Shown here: piece by piece, positions 11,251-20,379 of the stretch
Numbering within the stretch: the stretch's first letter is position 1
Layout of the letters: the number at the start of each line of letters is the position of its first letter
Assembly (NCBI GenBank): GCA_017607445.1
Contig: JAEVHH010000010.1
Location: 1 to 26,159 of the forward strand
Reading direction: 5' to 3'
DNA from: Histoplasma ohiense
Taxonomy: Eukaryota; Ascomycota; Eurotiomycetes; Onygenales; Ajellomycetaceae
DNA: 26,159 nt
Made by a program: the position numbers and the translations under genes
The notes under the pieces: generated by a model
What the model saw: the letters and a program-made list of their open reading frames with translations, nothing else
What the model was told of the DNA's origin: nothing
Database searches by the model: none

Positions 11251-11263
11251 AAAGAAGAGCAAT
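11251..11263 (+). other. Element A polypurine tract (putative)
   Basis: AAAGAAGAGCAAT lies immediately before the TGTAATG start of the 3' LTR (11264). Polypurine tracts prime plus-strand cDNA in LTR elements and directly abut the 3' LTR. The position fits; the run is short and interrupted by a C and two pyrimidines at its end. Confidence 0.45.
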
Positions 11264-11480
11264 TGTAATGCACTCGCTTGTTTATTATTTCCTTATTATC
11301 TTGACTTATTCTTACCTCTTTTTAATTATACTCTCACTACCACTATTTCTACATGTATATATATATTGATGTATGTATTTCGTTACATCTTCTTTCTCTT
11401 TCTTTTCTTCCTTAGCAATTAGCTACACTACATTATGCTACTATACTACACTCTACAATATATTACTATTATCTCCCGCT
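11264..11480 (+). repeat. Element A 3' LTR, left part
   Basis: Starts TGTAATGCACTCGC and follows the 5' LTR (4122-4402) up to ATTATCTCCCGCT, where element D interrupts it. The last 9 bases, TCTCCCGCT (11472-11480), recur as TCTCCCTCT at 17354-17362 and are taken as D's target-site duplication. Confidence 0.85.
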
Positions 11481-11860
11481 TAGGCTGGCCGGTGGGACCA
11501 TGAATTTCACATTTGATTTGGTTTGGTTTGGTCCCAGTCCATTTCTTGGCGTGATTTCCAGTGGGACCAGGATCAGAATGGGAGTGTAAAGGGATCAAAA
11601 TTTTCAGAAATGGAGTGTAAAAGGAACCAGATTTAAGCTTTTAACTTGACTATTATGAAACCAACAAAATTTATTATTCCATGCAAAGTGACTGATTATG
11701 AAAAATAAGAACATGACCTGGGACCGAGTCATGATTTTAGCTCAAGTTTGGTCCCATTCTGATGATTATGTAATACATGACAATTGATAACAATTATTGG
11801 TAATGCTCGCAATACATGACAATTGGTAATGATTATTGGTAACACTCATGAGCTTCATTA
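11481..11860. repeat. Element D left terminal and subterminal repeats
   Basis: The terminal inverted repeat GGCTGGCCGGTG lies at 11483-11494. GGGACC motifs start at about 11494, 11563 and 11720, and TTTGGTCCC motifs at about 11527 and 11747. Such clustered subterminal motifs are commonly transposase binding sites in hAT elements. A segment AAAGTGACTGATTATGAAAAA (about 11686-11706) is also found, in direct orientation, at the other end (AAAGTGACTGG..TTTGAAAAA at about 17239-17258). A 39-bp tandem pair beginning AATACATGACAATTG lies at about 11772-11850. Confidence 0.7.
11786..11846 (+). repeat. Tandem pair of a 22-nt element-D motif
   Basis: GATAACAATTATTGGTAATGCT (11786-11807) and GGTAATGATTATTGGTAACACT (11825-11846) are two copies of a 22-nt motif, consensus GATAAYRATWTTTGGTAAYRCT. 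It also occurs at 17016-17037 on the + strand and at 13039-13060, 13801-13822 and 15468-15489 on the - strand. All six lie in element D. Role unknown. Confidence 0.75.
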
Positions 11861-11959
11861 ATACTATATACAATCGCATTCGATTTTTTCCTCAACATAT
11901 CATTGGAAGAGAATTCTGCCACAATAAATTCTTATCAACAATTTCTTTTTCTTTTCCAT

Positions 11960-13500
11960 GCTTAATCATCATCGATTTTTAACACGTTTCTTGCTTGCAA
12001 TTGATCGCGATGATAGTGATGAAATATGCTTGACTTGAGTTAAACTTTCTCTCCATACCAACTCCTGCCATTGGAATTGTCGAGAATATCATGTGTCATC
12101 ATTGCCACTGTTGAATACTGATTGTTGATCATCTCCACAGATGCCAAAATAGATTTTCCTTTGATATTAACAGAATAATCGTATAGATAGCAGTCGGAAT
12201 TCAGTGTTGCAGAATTTTGTTTGCTCAGATTTTCGGCAGCAATCAACAAGTGCAAATCCTTAATCGATAAATATTAGTAACAGATTAATATCGATATCTC
12301 GTTGAGTATTATAAAAAACAAAAGTTGCTAATCGAAAGATTAGTGCTACATTGACTCTTGTTTGTGTATTATTACGTTCATATTGTCAATAGTTGTTGTT
12401 GTAGTATGTCATGAGCTATATCGGCATAGATTTGTAGTGCTTCCCACCATTTGATCCTCGGAAGTATATGCATTGATTTGTGAGAGGAATCGAGTACAGC
12501 AGCAACGAGCATAGTAATCGGCAAATGGTTGATTGATTTGCATAATCCTCAGCAAGTTTGTCTCAAGCTCTTTCGATTGCTGCAGAAATAACTACATCCC
12601 AGAATTGCTCTTACATACGTGAGTCATCGAGTTTTGAATGAGTAAATAAACTGTTGTATACTCGTCAAGACTTGCATCATTGATGTTACCGTAATAGACA
12701 CAGTGCTTTGTTGTTTTGTAAAGATAAGCAACAGTTGACGATATATTTTTAACTGTGCTCACTTTCGTATCAGAAAGTTTCAGAGCATAAATCTTCTCTC
12801 ATTCAGAATTCGAACTAGTGATTCACGACATCTTTTAGTAAGTCTCGAGCTGTAAATACCGTAGATAGAACTCCATTATATTGAACATCTTATATCATAT
12901 TAAAAGAAGAAACTGGGCTGTGTGTGGCTTGGATATCATGGAATCATTGTTGTTGTTTGAGAGAAGTACTGATTGCATTGACAATGTGATGAATCTAAAA
13001 AGATAATAAGATAGTTAGCGAATTGATCGATTTTATGAAGCATTATCAAATATCATTATCTTGCAAAGGGTTGATGAGAATGTGATGTGAGTAACAATTT
13101 CAACATCGTTCTCATCGAAACAAGCTGATCGGTTCTGTGTTTTCAGATTGATATCCAGGATCTTTTAATCGATACTTGAGCAACAAGCTGAATAATGTGT
13201 GCAATATAGAGAATATGTCCATGTTTATCATTTCATCTATGCTATACCAGTTTTTGTTTTCGGACTACGTATCATAGTCAAGTTGTTTGCTGCATTGTCT
13301 GTTGTGATTGTGAAGATCGATGAAATATCTCAGTAATCATTTTTAATAATTTCGTAGAAACATCGGTCATATATTAAATGCATGTATGACTGCTCTTCAA
13401 GTGTTAAGCCAATCAATTTCTCTTTATAATTTCAATCCTCATCGTATGAAATATAACAAACTGCTTCGAAAGGATAGATTGTTGATGCTTGTTCAGTACA
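11960..13500 (-). pseudogene. hAT-family transposase, degenerate
   Basis: Read from high to low coordinates. A stretch LIGL.LEEQSYMHLIYDRCFYEIIKNDY-[TGA]-DI leads into FTITTDNAANNLTMI (13267-13316), the classic hAT block around a catalytic Asp. Then comes HGHILYIAHIIQLVAQ (13173-13222), the C..H region, here with Tyr where Cys is usual. Next is AAVLDSSHK (12478-12506), matching the L-D-P-R/H-K block, with K-W-W-E following (12428-12454). The C-terminal dimerisation domain is MINNQYSTVAMMTHDIL (12083-12133), and after a frameshift ERKFNSSQAYFHHY..RDQLQARN (about 11974-12054). The N-terminus, BED zinc finger and first catalytic Asp block were not convincingly found; 13500-14300 probably holds them in broken form. 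Confidence 0.85.
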
Positions 13501-14330
13501 TTCATTTGTCAGTGATATCTTACGTTGTTTACATGACAGAAATTGAGGATTGTCATATATCGTTGTTGTAATGTGTATCGAGAAGAGCAGAGACTGGATT
13601 GATGAGGAATTTGAATATGTGAATTAAGCATTTGAAGTAAAGTTGAAATTCCGAGTTTTTGACAGCACACAGTGGAAGATTCAAGGATATACGTCGGCAT
13701 AGAAGTTGTTACTCAAAAGTTGTCTGATGAAGAGTTGAAATTGAAAGATCGGCATCAGTTCATTGTCATTTTTGCATGTTTTTACGCAAAATAGTACATA
13801 AGCATTACCAAATATCATTCTGTTAATGAGAGTAGGTGATATAAGTATCGGTTAAGTGAAGAATATTCGATGTTTTTCCTCTAAGCTGTAGACAATCAGC
13901 AGATTTCAAATGTTGTGTGATTCCTTCTGATCGATGTCCACTCCAGAATGGATGTTTTTGTATGAAGTTGCAATGATTACTGGCAGAGAAATGGCTGTCG
14001 GTGATCTTGCAGCAAGCTTGTTGAAAGTTTTTCCATAGATCTTCTCATTATACTATACTGGCTTTTTCGTAGATTGCATTGTTTTTCATCGTCGGAAAAA
14101 GAAAGTGTGCATTAATCGAGGCTTGAAAGAGCTCAAATGCTTACAAGAACTTGCAAACAACGTAAATTGTTTGATCCACTCTTATTTTACATAAGATTTT
14201 GAACCTCGATTAAAGAAGGTGATGAATTCCCTGATTCGGCAATTGCTGAAGTTCCCGTGATGAATATAAATGATGAGAAATTATGTGTGGAATGAATTAC
14301 GAGGATAATAAAGTTAAGAAATTTGTTGAG
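13501..14330 (-). pseudogene. Probable N-terminal half of the hAT transposase (unresolved)
   Basis: Upstream of the recognised transposase blocks on the - strand. It has several open stretches but no motif that I can place with confidence, and one copy of the 22-nt D motif (13801-13822) lies in it. The largest open frame, 13509-13700 (63 codons), is in the right orientation. Its assignment depends on position alone. Confidence 0.35.
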
Positions 14331-14950
14331 TTTTTTTACTCCCTTTTAGTTTAACCCGCTCCCAATTGGTTAGAACAGTAGTAGAATATATTTATAAACA
14401 ACAACAAAATTATGATAAAATAGAAAAGAATGATAATTAAAATATTAAAGATATTATTAAGGTTTATACAAAAGTTGATTCATTAGATATATTATCATCT
14501 CCAATATATCGCAATTCCACGCAGTATGAATTTATCACCTTTCGTTTGTTTGCGATACTATATGTAAAGTCACACACACCTTACAGTATACATACACGTA
14601 TATATATATATATATATCGTGAGCATAATATCACTATGATAATATATTCTCACAACAAAGAATTGCATAACATAAAATATCGAAATAAAAATTTGTAATC
14701 TCGACGAGATAATAATACAATTAATTTAACAAAAATATTAAAAAACAAACATGCTAAAAAAAATTTTTCTTAGATCATTTTCTCTTGCTTCAACTTTCTT
14801 CTTCTTCTTCTTGCTTGCTTCTTCTTTATCTTCTCTTTCTCTTTCTCTTTATTCTTTACAATTAATTCTTCTCTTTTCTTACTCCTTTCTCTACTTCTTC
14901 TTTTCATTGCAAAAAAACAATCACCTCGAAACCCTTACTCAGTCTATCTT
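14331..14950. other. Low-complexity AT- and CT-rich stretch in element D
   Basis: No gene was recognised. It contains a (TA)n microsatellite at about 14599-14617 and a long pyrimidine-rich run at 14765-14910, which gives rise to a Leu/Ser/Phe-only + strand frame (14751-14960) that I regard as spurious. It may be an intron or non-coding cargo of D. Confidence 0.4.
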
Positions 14951-14951
14951 A

Positions 14952-14988
14952 CCCGGATGAGAGAGAATTCTCTCTCTTTTCATCCAGG
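14952..14988. repeat. 37-bp near-perfect palindrome
   Basis: CCCGGATGAGAGAGAATTCT followed by CTCTCTTTTCATCCAGG reads almost the same on the other strand. The arms CCCGGATG/CATCCAGG and AGAGAGAATTCTCTCT are symmetric, apart from a 2-nt length difference. It could be a hairpin terminator, a recombination scar or the abutting ends of a further element. Confidence 0.5.
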
Positions 14989-15512
14989 TTCACTTGAGCT
15001 TCAAAGTTCTGCATCTTCGATCTGCTGTTTCAGATTCCATCTACGCAGCAAGTAAATTAGCATGCTCAGAAAGCGATGCTGTCTTCTCGATGTTAAATCA
15101 TTGAGTGTATACAAAAGATCCCAAACAAGGCCTCAATGCTCCGATTCTGCTTCGGAAGTCTGCTAATCAATTAGACAACGAAATTGTTATCCAAAAAGCA
15201 TTATCAGTGAATATATTCAAATACAATACATCGAGCTTGAGCTTAACATGCTTGAGGCAAAGCACATCTTCAATCTTGCTTGACGAGCACTTTTTTCGCA
15301 GCTGTCGTCTTCTCGATTCTCTCTCTCTTCACTTTGATCTCAAATCGTTTTCATAAACACTTCGATTTCGACCATTGCTGCGTGAGCAACTCCACTTTCT
15401 TACCAGCTTTCACGTATTAAGTTATCGGCATCATTTCTTTCGTAATATTGAGTCGAATTTCGACAGAAGCATTACCCAAAATTGTTATCAATCCACTTCA
15501 TTACAGAGTTTT

Positions 15513-15662
15513 TCAAGACAATATGATGTGTGCTTGTGAGTCGAGTCTCTCCACTGCTTGAAGAATTCTTTCTCTTCGCTCCTCTAGGTGATGATGGCGG
15601 CTTGCATACGCTTGATAGTACGCAGAGCCATCAAATGTTCGCTTGAAGAAAGAGACAGACAT
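15513..15662 (-). CDS. 49-codon ORF, possible first exon of an element-D gene
   Basis: Starts at an ATG (15662) and reads MSVSFFKRTFDGSAYYQAYA, then SRHHHLEERRERILQAVERL and a short end. It is hydrophilic, basic and probably helical, and looks protein-like. About 25 bp after its stop lies a copy of the 22-nt D motif (15468-15489). Further down the - strand an open Lys-rich stretch continues (KVELLTQQWSKSK and onward, about 15300-15410). It could be the first exon of a second D gene or the far upstream start of the transposase. No domain was recognised. Confidence 0.35.
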   Translation of the reverse strand: MSVSFFKRTFDGSAYYQAYASRHHHLEERRERILQAVERLDSQAHIILS

Positions 15663-16149
15663 GTTTTCAGCAGAAGAGAGAGAAACACATTTATTATGAT
15701 GATGAAGATTTAGAGAAAATAATATATTAACATTTTTTATAAGATACTATCAACCGAAATGTGATGAAAAGAACAGAGATATATCAAAAGAATTAGAAAA
15801 AGAAAATCTACTTCTATATGTTATGGGAAATTACATATCTCATGCTTGCTTGTTTGCATTTTGTTCTTCTTGTTGATATCGTATCCTACATGCACTACTG
15901 CAAGTTATATTATGGCTGAATGCAGATGAGATATTTCTTTTGTTGCTATAGAGATTATTTGTATATACAATCTTTCAGTTTAACATTAAATACATGTTTT
16001 TCTTTTTTCTTTGTTCTTTCTCTCTTACTCTACTACAGCTCGTCGTAATTCAGCGGCAGTATGTTAGCTTATTAAAAGCAATATGAATATCTCGATGTTT
16101 TACGTGAATGAATATTGATTGATTAATTGATTACATCCTAGCAAATCTA

Positions 16150-16720
16150 TCACCATAAGTCTACTGTTCTTTCTCTCTGAAATCTACACATACCATTTCT
16201 GCACTTTAAATGCCCTCTTGCTCTCCGATTCCTCTCTCCCTCGCTCCTCGATTCCTCTCCCCCTTGCCAAACAAAAAATGGCCTGTGATAAAGGTATTCC
16301 TCGTCCAGAGAACAATGCCAGCAACTGCTGCTTTTACGCAAGGCAGTATATGAGCAGTAAGTGGTGGAGTGGGAGTGATCTGGCTCGTCATCATGAGCAG
16401 CATCTCGATACTCTTGTCTTGTGTGGGAGGTGTGCAGCCCCCACTCTTGTATGAAAAAAGTGGATAAGCAGAGTATGAAATTCAAAGTAATGCTTTTTGA
16501 TAATCTAGAATGCGATATGAAGTAGAAGCTATTCGTGAGATGCTGTTATTATCGAAGTCGAGGGATGCCAGTTTCCTCGAATTTGTGTTTGCACATCTTG
16601 TTAAGAAGATTGATGAGGGAAGTATCACTTTCAGTGTTCTACTCTCAATGCTCTTCAAGTTGCTGTGGAGACAAGCATTGATCGCTGCTTTTTGAGTGTA
16701 TGATATCACGTGAAAACAGA
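16150..16720. other. GC-richer block with overlapping open frames on both strands
   Basis: This block is less mutated than its surroundings. The - strand has a 111-codon frame (16150-16485). The + strand has 78 codons (16218-16454) with CC...DLARHHEQH...CGRC, loosely zinc-finger-like, then 61 codons (16510-16695) reading as an amphipathic helix (FLEFVFAHLVKKIDEG). I cannot say which strand is real. It may be an exon of cargo carried by D or part of a D gene. Confidence 0.3.
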
Positions 16721-16980
16721 TGTAACAATATACTCATGTCATTTATTAGATGATCTTAAGTCTATGATTCATTGTGAGTGAATGACTCTCACTGTGAGGG
16801 ATATTAGATTGATGGTGGAGATTGCTGAAGGATTGAATAGTAATTTTTTGATGATTATAGATTGAAAAATAAGTTTTGTTTTTATTTTTTTTTCATTATT
16901 TTTTTTGCTGAATGTTTTTTTTTTTATAATATTCTCAGTTGTTGTTTTTGTTTTTGTTTTTAATTTTTCAAAATGTCTAC
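16720..16980. other. T-rich low-complexity spacer in element D
   Basis: Long T runs at 16880-16970 and no gene. It separates the GC-richer block from the right subterminal repeats. Confidence 0.5.
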
Positions 16981-17353
16981 AGGCGTATAATGATATTTAC
17001 GTTGTGACATCAAAAGATAATGATATTTGGTAACACTTTCACGTCATAATTAGCTACCATTCAGCATAAAGGTATATGTATTATGTAATTATGAGTAAGT
17101 CATGGTTCTGTTTGATCCTGTTTTGTAAAATGGGGACCAAAGCAGAACGTGACTCGATATCAAGTAGAACAGTATTCGAGAATCTAAATATTTCTCGTAA
17201 ACGGTGAAATGGAATCGGAGCTATAATACAAGCAGTGTAAAGTGACTGGTTTGAAAAACAATATATGGGACCAGGACCAAAAATATACAAGAATGGGGAC
17301 CAAATTGCTTAAATTGGTAATGGTGCCGTTACACAGTGCACGGCCAGTCCCCA
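16981..17353. repeat. Element D right terminal and subterminal repeats
   Basis: GGGGACC motifs occur at about 17132 and 17295 and ATGGGACCAGGACCAAA at about 17264-17280, the complement of the left end's TTTGGTCCC motifs. CACGGCCAGTCCCCA at the very end is the inverted partner of the left TIR. A copy of the 22-nt D motif lies at 17016-17037. Confidence 0.7.
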
Positions 17354-17413
17354 TCTCCCTCTGCCATAAACTATCTTCTACTGTTACTCTTCACACTGTC
17401 ACTACACCTCACA
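17354..17413 (+). repeat. Element A 3' LTR, right part
   Basis: CCATAAACTATC..CACTGTCACTACACCTCACA matches 4352-4402 of the 5' LTR. It begins with the duplicated TCTCCCTCT and ends at the shared CACCTCACA. It is followed by AATTC, the probable right copy of A's target duplication, and then by element B sequence. Confidence 0.8.
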
Positions 17414-17418
17414 AATTC

Positions 17419-18144
17419 CAACTCTGAATGAGTCATTATCAGAATGATCAGTGTATGTCGGAGCCGAGTGCTTCTGACAACTCAGTTCTCTCTTTCTTGA
17501 TTACTATACTTGACCAAGATATTGAACTGACTTGATCAGATTAAGTGAGATGAATGTCATGTTGACAATTTATCTTTCTGAATTTGATTGCTAGCTTCTA
17601 GAAGCAGATGGGCAAGACTGAAATGATCTTGTCGAGATCGATATATTGTTCAAAAACTTGAACTTTCAGTTGTATAATCGAAGTGTAGAGTGTAAGAAAC
17701 TCTTAACATACAGCAAATTCCGTACTGATTTTTGTCTGTTGAACAACAATCTGTCCCAGTTCTGCATGCTCCAAAATGGTAGAGGATTTACTGAACAAAT
17801 ATGTATACTCGAATCACTTCGCGTACTCTGCGTCTCTGAATCGGAATTAATGAGCGAATTCATATATAAATGCAAGTCATCAGAAAGTCTTCAATGTCTC
17901 GAGAAGAATGTCACGACTGAATTGTCAGAGAAATCTGCATATACTGTGACAAATCAGAGCACTTTGCAAATCAATGTTTAAATGCAATTGTTCTGAGTAA
18001 ACTCTTGACACATATGAATGCTGTGTCATACACAGACAGATAAGAACAGAGAAAAGATGAGCTCTCATTCTAAAACACAGACAAAAACTCCAGAAGTAGA
18101 AAGCTAGCTGAAGATTCAAGCAGAAGATACAAGCAGACAGAATT
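17419..18144 (+). pseudogene. Element B gag (degenerate, right of the A insertion)
   Basis: An ATG frame begins at 17455 (MSEPSASDNSVLSFLITILD) and stops at 17533. The largest open frame is 17646-17981 (111 codons), with no motif recognised. By position between the leader and the protease this is gag. A Cys-rich stretch CFKCNCSE near 17976 might be the ruin of a CCHC zinc knuckle, but the spacing does not fit without frameshifts. Confidence 0.5.
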
Positions 18145-18300
18145 ATGATCTCTGTCGTTGTAAATAATCCAGTCGATATACAAGCAATAATAGACAGTGG
18201 TTTTCTTCATTTACACTCTTATAGACATTCAGCTGATTGAGAAGTATAAACTTCAGTGTATTCTCTTTTTCAAACTGTGTAAGCTCAGTGAATTTGATGA
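18145..18300 (+). pseudogene. Element B aspartic protease
   Basis: MISVVVNNPVDIQAIIDSG (18145-18201) has the V..N...V.A.IDSG pattern of retrotransposon proteases. DSG at 18193-18201 is the active-site triad and is intact. The frame stops at 18238. The flap and C-terminal parts are lost in frameshifts. Role: cutting Gag-Pol into mature proteins. Confidence 0.75.
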
Positions 18301-18659
18301 CCTCGGAGAGTCAGTGCTTCTACAACGTGATTAAAATTTACATTAATATAGAAGAACACAAGGAAAAGAATGTATATATATACAAAATACAAGACCTTGA
18401 GTACAATTTAGTACTCAGTTTATCGTAGCTCACGGAATTTGAAACCTTGTTGAATGCATACAATCACTGTCTTATTTTCTCAGAAGATGGCTGTATTTAT
18501 GAGAAGAATGTCGATAGAACTGCTGATCTCACTCAGATATCAGTGAAAGTATACAAACTACTAATTCATAAGCACGTGAGAAGAAGAATGTCCAAGTATT
18601 CACTGCTAGCATGATAGATATCAAAAAAGTGTTAGAAAAGTTAAAACTGAAGACTTCAA

Positions 18660-19340
18660 GAAACCACACTTGAGCTACTCAAATTATATGAAGACTTTGC
18701 AGATATATTCAAAAGAAAGAAGCTGAAAAGCTTCCCTCCCATCAAGAACTCAGTATAGATCATACAATTGAACTCATCAAGAAAGATAATAAGAATCCAC
18801 AATCGCACTGAGATTCACTCTACACATGTCCTACAATGAGCTTGCTTTTACATGAAAAATGCTCAATAGATTACTGAACAAAGACTTATTCGTATTAACG
18901 ACTCACTCACCACAGCATCTGTACTGTTTCAAGAAATCAGAAGAAGGCTTACAATTCTGCATCAACTATCAAGAACTCAACGAGATTACACAGAAAGATC
19001 AGTACTCTCTTTCGCTCATCGATGAAACACTCAAACAAATAGAAAAAGCAAAATGATTTACAAAGCTTGGCATCTCTGCAGCCTTACTATAAGATAAGAA
19101 TTAATGAAGATGACAAATGACTAACTGCTTTTTCATACATATTACAGATTATACGAATGAACGGTGATCTACTTTTGAATTAGTGAACATTCGAGCATAT
19201 TTGAAATATATTAACTGAGCTCTATAAGATCTGCTTGATGAGATCATCTCAGTATACATGAATGATATTCTGATTTTCACTGATGAATCACTCATTGAGT
19301 ACTGCAAGCACATATAACAAGTGCTTGATCAACGTACAAA
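18660..19340 (+). pseudogene. Element B reverse transcriptase (degenerate)
   Basis: LLKLYEDFADIFKRKK at about 18677-18724 is the conserved Pol block just before RT. A 65-codon open frame (18859-19056) carries YCFKKSEEGLQFCINYQELN and ITQKDQYSLSLIDETLKQIE, the standard motif 1-2 region. It ends at TGA (19054-19056), where the family has Trp. A second Trp position is TGA at 19118-19120 (DDK-[TGA]-LTAF). The catalytic box reads YMND (19255-19266) instead of YxDD, so a catalytic Asp is replaced by Asn. The sequence then continues ILIFTDESLIEYCKHI. Confidence 0.9.
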
Positions 19341-19559
19341 AAGCTGAACGCAAGTGGGCGTTGACGAATAGTGACTGTTGAGACCAAGGCTACGATCTAG
19401 CCAGAATTCATCGTCAAAGCTGAGAAAAGATGTATGTATGGATTCTAGAAGATGGAAGCAATTCTCAACTGAGAGACATCAGTCATGATAAAAGAGCCCA
19501 GAAGCTTTAGAGGTCATCCTGACCCTATTAAAGATTATTAGTGATTTGCTTATTATTGT

Positions 19560-20090
19560 ACAACCAGCCGACAGATCCGATTCAGAAAGACACTATATTT
19601 CAATGAGCGGATGAAGCAGATACAGTATTCAAAAAGCTGAAGTGTATGTTCACAAGCATCTATACTGCAATCATTCCATTGGGATAAGCATCTGATGCAA
19701 AAAACGGATGTACCAGATTATGTAGTAGATGAGACACTGATATAATATGATAACAAAAATGTTCTACAATTCTGTGTTTTCATCCCAAAAGATGTTGTCC
19801 ACTGAATGCAACTACAAAATCTACAACAAGAAGTTTCTTGCTAATCGTTATAATATTTTGAAAAATGAGAGTTCCAAGCTTTTATGAGTGTTGAAAAGTT
19901 TGAGATTATTACTGATCAGCCGAAACTTCCATAGTACTGTACAATCACTTGTAAACTCTTTGAAAGATATATGCATTGATCGTTGTTTCTTAGCTGTTTT
20001 TCATTCCACTATTCGTTATTGTCCCCGAAGTAGAGGATAGCTACTTGCAGATGCTCTGTCCCCACGGAGAACAAGATATATCGTCAGATG
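19560..20090 (+). pseudogene. Element B RNase H (degenerate)
   Basis: ADEADTVFKKLKCMFTS at about 19606-19656 matches the segment before RNase H. Asp-Tyr-Val and a KNVLQFCVF-like stretch follow. YKIYNKKFLANRYNILKNE lies at about 19813-19869 (family: Y-E-I-Y-D-K-E-L-L-A-I-V). LADALSPRRTRY at about 20044-20079 marks the C-terminal end of RNase H. The element C copy (25520-26050) aligns with this across most of its length. Confidence 0.85.
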
Positions 20091-20379
20091 ACTTGGTTAA
20101 CAGATGAAAATATCAAATTTATTGATTAATTGATTCTGCAATTATAGAAAGTTCTACACTATCCAGAATGAATTCCACATACATATCAATGGTGTCCCAA
20201 GCCAATAACTCTCACTTGAAGAACAATAAAGACCTTGCTTGCGAAGCAGATGAATTCTGACAACAAGCTGCTGAAAGCTGCACAAGCAAGACACACTGAT
20301 TTCGCAAAGATACATACTCAAGAATGAATATCTCAGCATGTTCAATCAACACTAACAACTGCTTCACTTTTGAGATAGG

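Larger units (their letters stand above)
11481..17353 (-). mobile_element. Element D: hAT-type DNA transposon inside A's 3' LTR
   Basis: Flanked by a near-perfect 8-9 bp duplication (TCTCCCGCT / TCTCCCTCT); hAT elements make 8-bp duplications. The termini are imperfect inverted repeats: TAGGCTGGCCGGTG at the left against TGGGGACTGGCCGTG read inward from the right. Subterminal GGGACC/GGTCCC motifs are repeated at both ends. A degenerate hAT transposase lies on the - strand (about 11960-13500). A's LTR resumes exactly on the other side. At 5.87 kb it is longer than the transposase needs, leaving about 2.5 kb (14300-16900) of extra sequence that may be cargo, a further nested insertion or long introns. 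Confidence 0.85.
4122..17413 (+). mobile_element. Element A: Ty3/gypsy chromovirus nested in B, itself split by D
   Basis: Bounded by a 281-bp 5' LTR (4122-4402) and a matching 3' LTR cut in two by element D (11264-11480 plus 17354-17413, together about 277 bp). The candidate target duplication is AATTA (4116-4120) against AATTC (17414-17418), four of five bases, with one unexplained base at 4121. Inside are RT, RNase H, zinc-finger integrase and a chromodomain, in Ty3/gypsy order and all degenerate. Without D the element is about 7.4 kb. Unlike B, it has about 1.8 kb between the chromodomain and the 3' LTR. Confidence 0.85.

Noticed and set aside
14365..14385. AATTGGTTAGAAC resembling a tRNA D-arm / box A
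   Set aside because: No acceptor pairing, anticodon arm or T-loop (box B) follows at the proper distance.
14751..14960. 69-codon + strand frame with apparent membrane segments
   Set aside because: The hydrophobic look comes from a TTC/CTT pyrimidine tract coding Phe, Leu and Ser only.
11481..17353. Element D as a Mutator-like element because of the apparent 9-bp duplication
   Set aside because: The internal protein blocks (TTDNA, AHIIQL, LDSSHK, C-terminal dimerisation region) are hAT-specific. The ninth base can be chance next to an 8-bp duplication.
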